Positions 6,663 through 8,863 of a stretch of DNA of 8,863 nt are shown in pieces. Below the pieces are notes generated by a model. That model made no database searches, was not told the DNA's origin, and was given only the letters and a program-made list of their open reading frames with translations. The position numbers and the translations under genes are program-made. Within the stretch, counting starts at the first letter, position 1; each line of letters begins with the position of its first letter. The stretch spans positions 1-8,863 of the forward strand of contig JAFADH010000087.1 of NCBI GenBank assembly GCA_023424995.1. Reading direction: 5' to 3'. Origin of the DNA: Bacillota bacterium. GTDB lineage: Bacteria; Bacillota; Clostridia; Lachnospirales; Lachnospiraceae.

Positions 6663-7970
6663 TCATGGATTAATCTCTGTATCCTGGAAGCTGTCAGGAA
6701 TCAGCTTCAGAATATCATATTGCGAATTTATAATTAACCATAACCACGCACAGTATATCATGATATTCCATATTCCCACGCCGCTTAGTCCGTATTGCGA
6801 GACTATTTGAAGTACTGCTTCAATACTTCTCGCATCCGTGAACCAGACCACATACTGAGTCGGATAACCATATACATACTGGTAATATTGAAAGAAGGGG
6901 GTCTGGGATACTTCATCGAATTCTATGGTTGCATTTACATCATTCGCTAAGCTCAATGCAGAATCCAGTGTTAACGAATGGGCATTTATTGTTTCTCTAT
7001 AGGGAAGCTCCCATTCATATCCGATTACGGGAATCCCGACTTCCAGCTTATCGGGTGATACATAATTCAACAAATACTGTACGAATTCTGTAGTAAAGAC
7101 ATTCGAACTGACCGGTCCCGGCATATTTGCATTAATCCCCCATACAAAACGCATGAACATGACACCGTCAACCAAATCCTGCATGTAAGATAAATCTATA
7201 CCCTGAATATCCGCTATATCATCAGAAACCGGGTTTATGGTAGCATAGAATAAAAAACCTTCATTTCTAAGTAAATATGATATCCTGTTAATCAGACTCC
7301 GGTATAGTTCCTGGGTTGAAGCTGTCAGGTAATTAATAATAAAATTAATTCCGCCATACGCTTTTTCCCGCAGGATATTAAGCAAGCTTTCCACTGCCAG
7401 ATCCTGAGCTTCTTCATTGACTAACAGTTCAAAAGCGACATCCAGGTTCGGTTCTCCTCTTGTCGACATGGTCGAAATCATCATAAGCGGTATGGTTCCA
7501 TAATCCTTGGCAAGCTGAATGACCGGCGCATCATCTTCATATGATGTTACTCCGCTTATATCAATCTGGTAGTTAAAGATTGACAGAAAGGTAAGAAATG
7601 GCAGTGTTCTTTCCAGAGTAGGCCGATTAATATACGGATAAGTAAATCCGTTGGTCGTTATGCTTCTGTAGGTTGCATATCTAATTATTAACGTCTCGCC
7701 GGGATAGATATATTCCCTGTCCATAAGAAACGTATTGTTCCTAAGCATCTGCATATGTGAAATCCCATATTCCTCTTCTATACTGCCCAAGGTATCCCCT
7801 TCTGCTACGGTATGGGTAACTTCAGGAAATGTAATGACAATTGTTTGTCCCGGAACTAAACTATACGGGTTCATGATTCCGTTCTCCTGTATGAGCCTTA
7901 AGGCAGATACTCCATAAGTCTGTGCAATTGAATCAATATTTTCTCCAGGCTGGACAATATGAATTATCAT
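6663..7970 (-). CDS. LysM-LysM-GH18-like protein, spore cortex type, catalytic residues missing (copy 2)
   Basis: The protein has 435 residues and the same plan as its downstream neighbour: LysM 1 (IHIVQPGENIDSIAQTYGV, residues 3-48), LysM 2 (HTVAEGDTLGSIEEEYGI, 53-98) and a GH18-type domain (about 110-425). Fold landmarks kept are PVIGYEWELPY, TPFFQYYQ, YVVWFTDAR, GLSGVGIWNI and the C-terminal WLWLIINSQYDI, which match the SleL/YaaH group. At the catalytic motif it reads GGINFIIN (206-213): the first aspartate is G, the third acidic position is I and the catalytic glutamate is N. The ATG at 7970 follows GAGG by six bases. No signal peptide is present. About 60% of the first 100 residues match copy 1 by eye, so they are paralogues. 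It is the promoter-proximal copy; no convincing sigma-A or sporulation promoter was recognised upstream. It is divergent from tRNA-Gly. Confidence 0.9.
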   Translation of the reverse strand: MIIHIVQPGENIDSIAQTYGVSALRLIQENGIMNPYSLVPGQTIVITFPEVTHTVAEGDTLGSIEEEYGISHMQMLRNNTFLMDREYIYPGETLIIRYATYRSITTNGFTYPYINRPTLERTLPFLTFLSIFNYQIDISGVTSYEDDAPVIQLAKDYGTIPLMMISTMSTRGEPNLDVAFELLVNEEAQDLAVESLLNILREKAYGGINFIINYLTASTQELYRSLINRISYLLRNEGFLFYATINPVSDDIADIQGIDLSYMQDLVDGVMFMRFVWGINANMPGPVSSNVFTTEFVQYLLNYVSPDKLEVGIPVIGYEWELPYRETINAHSLTLDSALSLANDVNATIEFDEVSQTPFFQYYQYVYGYPTQYVVWFTDARSIEAVLQIVSQYGLSGVGIWNIMIYCAWLWLIINSQYDILKLIPDSFQDTEINP

Positions 7971-8036
7971 AAAAATCCTCGAAATTATTATTTATTACCA
8001 TCTTATGTTATTAATGAATTATTTATTATGAAACCC

Positions 8037-8065
8037 TTGACAAAAGTACCTCTTTTCGATAATAT
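8037..8065 (+). promoter_or_regulatory. Sigma-A promoter of the tRNA-Gly gene
   Basis: A perfect TTGACA (8037-8042) is followed after 16 or 17 bases by GATAAT (8059-8064, 5 of 6 matches) or TAATAT (8060-8065). The predicted start near 8072 leaves a leader of about 30 bases before the mature tRNA, as expected for a stable-RNA gene. Confidence 0.72.
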
Positions 8066-8100
8066 ATCTTCTGTACCACTTATTTCAAAATGAATGATAT

Positions 8101-8172
8101 GCGCGAGTGGCTCAGTGGTGGAGTATCGCCTTGCCAAGGCGAGGGTCGCGGGTTCGAATCCCGTCTCGCGCT
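8101..8172 (+). tRNA. tRNA-Gly (anticodon GCC)
   Basis: The full cloverleaf can be drawn. The acceptor stem is GCGCGAG (8101-8107) with CTCGCGC (8165-8171) and discriminator T at 8172, the base usual for bacterial tRNA-Gly. The D stem is GCTC/GAGT (8110-8113, 8121-8124). The anticodon stem TCGCC/GGCGA (8126-8130, 8138-8142) encloses loop TTGCCAA with anticodon GCC at 8133-8135. The variable loop has five bases. The T stem GCGGG/CCCGT (8148-8152, 8160-8164) encloses TTCGAAT. CCA is not encoded (TAC follows) and would have to be added by the CCA-adding enzyme. It reads GGC and GGT codons. Confidence 0.97.
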
Positions 8173-8176
8173 TACG

Positions 8177-8204
8177 AAATCCCTTGATTTTCAAGGGATT
8201 TTTT
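8177..8204 (+). terminator. Rho-independent terminator of tRNA-Gly
   Basis: A perfect 11-bp stem, AAATCCCTTGA (8177-8187) with TCAAGGGATTT (8191-8201), closes a 3-base loop and ends in a run of six T (8199-8204). It begins five bases after the tRNA. Its right arm supplies the stop codon of the opposing integrase remnant. Confidence 0.9.
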
Positions 8205-8604
8205 GTTCCTCTTCAAGATGCGTATCTAAAGTATCAAATTCATCATTCAGATATAGCTTCGAATCGTCACTCTTCTTTCTGACAGCACGAAATTTTGCCT
8301 TGATATAGATACCATTCATTGGATTTTCCACAATTATCTCTTCATCGATAGCAATCCGTATTAGTACAATCATTATGCTTTTCATGTTGTACTCTCTGTT
8401 AGAGAGATTAAATTTGGTAATGGTAGCATTAAAGAAATTATTTAACATCTTAGTTGTCAGCTTTGAAATCGGCACATGAATGATGGAATGGTCTTTGTAA
8501 TACTTATTCCAATGCTCATTATCTCGTCTGACAGTTTTGATATTAAGGCTCTTGTCCTTTAGACGTTCTGCTTTCCAGTCTGGGAACAAATCATTTAAGG
8601 TCAA
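8191..8604 (-). pseudogene. Remnant of a tyrosine-recombinase (phage/ICE-type) integrase
   Basis: A 137-residue reading frame on the minus strand resembles the N-terminal SAM-like core-binding domain of site-specific integrases: LNDLFPDWKAERL, then a segment with HWNKYYKDHSIIHVPISKLT, then YNMKSIMIVLIRIAIDEEIIVENPM, the usual helix before the catalytic domain. Complete enzymes are about 350-400 residues and end in a catalytic domain with R-H-R-Y residues; all of that is absent, because the frame ends at EEEQKIP inside the tRNA-Gly terminator. The 5' side also looks broken: the frame opens without an ATG (TTG at 8604), stays open through eight more codons (IIVENKKN) to a stop at 8629-8631, and has no ribosome site. 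Placement next to a tRNA 3' end is typical of integrative elements. It is probably non-functional; translation as a short protein cannot be excluded. Confidence 0.78.
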
Positions 8605-8692
8605 GTTCTTCTTGTTCTCAACTATAATTTATGTAGTTTCAGCAAATAACCTTCTAGATTAGTAGTGCGAATTGGGATTTATAAGAAATTGC

Positions 8693-8721
8693 TTGATTAG
8701 TATATGATATTGCATTACAAT
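8693..8721 (+). promoter_or_regulatory. Sigma-A promoter for the gene starting at 8750
   Basis: TTGATT (8693-8698, 4 of 6 matches) and TACAAT (8716-8721, 5 of 6) are separated by exactly 17 bases. The predicted start near 8728 gives a leader of about 22 bases carrying the strong AAGGAGG ribosome site. The rest of 8605-8749 holds only the decayed 5' edge of the integrase remnant. Confidence 0.55.
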
Positions 8722-8749
8722 TACCCTATCAAAGGCAAGGAGGACAGTA

Positions 8750-8863
8750 ATGAAGACAGAAAACAAATTAGTATATAAACTTATCATATATTTATTACTG
8801 TTCCTTTGCGTAATTAGTATATCATTTCATCTGACTATTTATGGAGTTCAATCTGTTCAAGAG
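8750..8863 (+). CDS. N-terminus of an unidentified membrane-anchored or exported protein (partial)
   Basis: The ATG at 8750 is preceded by AAGGAGG with a 6-base gap, one of the best ribosome sites in the window. Thirty-eight codons are visible before the sequence ends. They encode a short basic N-terminus (MKTENKLVYK), one strongly hydrophobic stretch (LIIYLLLFLCVISISF, about residues 11-26) and the start of a more polar region (HLTIYGVQSVQE). This fits an uncleaved signal anchor, for example of a sensor kinase, chemoreceptor or envelope protein; a lipobox is not evident (C20 follows LFL within the hydrophobic core). No function can be assigned from this fragment. The gene has its own likely promoter at 8693-8721 and points away from the integrase remnant. 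Confidence 0.75.
   Translation, partial: MKTENKLVYKLIIYLLLFLCVISISFHLTIYGVQSVQE

Noticed and set aside
7971..8036. Sporulation promoter upstream of the LysM/GH18 copy 2 gene.
   Set aside because: CATAATA-like -10 matches exist but none has a proper -35 at the required spacing; AT-richness makes single-box matches meaningless.
8090..8308. Reading frames crossing the tRNA-Gly gene on both strands as small proteins.
   Set aside because: They run through the tRNA cloverleaf and its terminator, have no ribosome sites, and are frame shadows of the RNA gene.
8605..8749. A second copy of the tRNA-Gly 3' end as the other attachment site of the integrated element.
   Set aside because: No repeat of the T-arm or acceptor sequence was found between the integrase remnant and the window end, so the other attachment site is either lost or outside.

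Overview
The window looks like chromosomal DNA from a low-GC, spore-forming Clostridia, most likely a Lachnospiraceae relative. This rests on the AT-rich intergenic DNA, strong AGGAGG-type ribosome sites, a YtrA-type GntR/ABC operon, two YaaH/SleL-like LysM proteins of the spore-cortex type, and the style of the integrase remnant. The genus is inference; no marker gene is present.

Layout. 1-2042 (minus strand): a nitroreductase is followed by an acyltransferase-3 membrane protein and a partial FMN-binding pyridoxamine-phosphate-oxidase-like gene cut off by the window edge. The nitroreductase has an extended -10 promoter. 2083-4705 (plus strand): a short GntR/YtrA-type repressor, an ABC ATPase and a 7-TM permease with an extracellular C-terminal domain are tightly packed. 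They are driven by a near-consensus sigma-A promoter directly followed by a perfect 10-bp inverted repeat, the likely operator. 4792-5109: a small CPDC glutaredoxin-like protein. 5110-5281: convergent intergenic region with two hairpins, one a good bidirectional terminator. 5282-7970 (minus strand): two tandem paralogues, each with two LysM domains and a GH18-type domain. 8037-8204: a tRNA-Gly(GCC) gene with its own promoter and terminator. 8191-8631 (minus strand): the remnant of a tyrosine-recombinase integrase abutting the tRNA terminator. 8693-8863: a promoter and the start of an unidentified membrane-anchored protein.

How the genes work together. The GntR-ATPase-permease set reads as a self-regulated export or stress-response transporter, with the repressor sensing an unknown ligand and repressing its own operon. 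The two LysM/GH18 proteins resemble spore cortex-lytic enzymes in fold, but both have lost the GH18 catalytic acid and neighbouring aspartates, so they may be binding or structural proteins. The tRNA-Gly/integrase junction looks like the scar of an integrative element.

Most of the window is ordinary housekeeping or accessory gene content. The most unusual signal is the pair of apparently catalytically dead GH18 proteins. No complete new defence or mobile system was seen.
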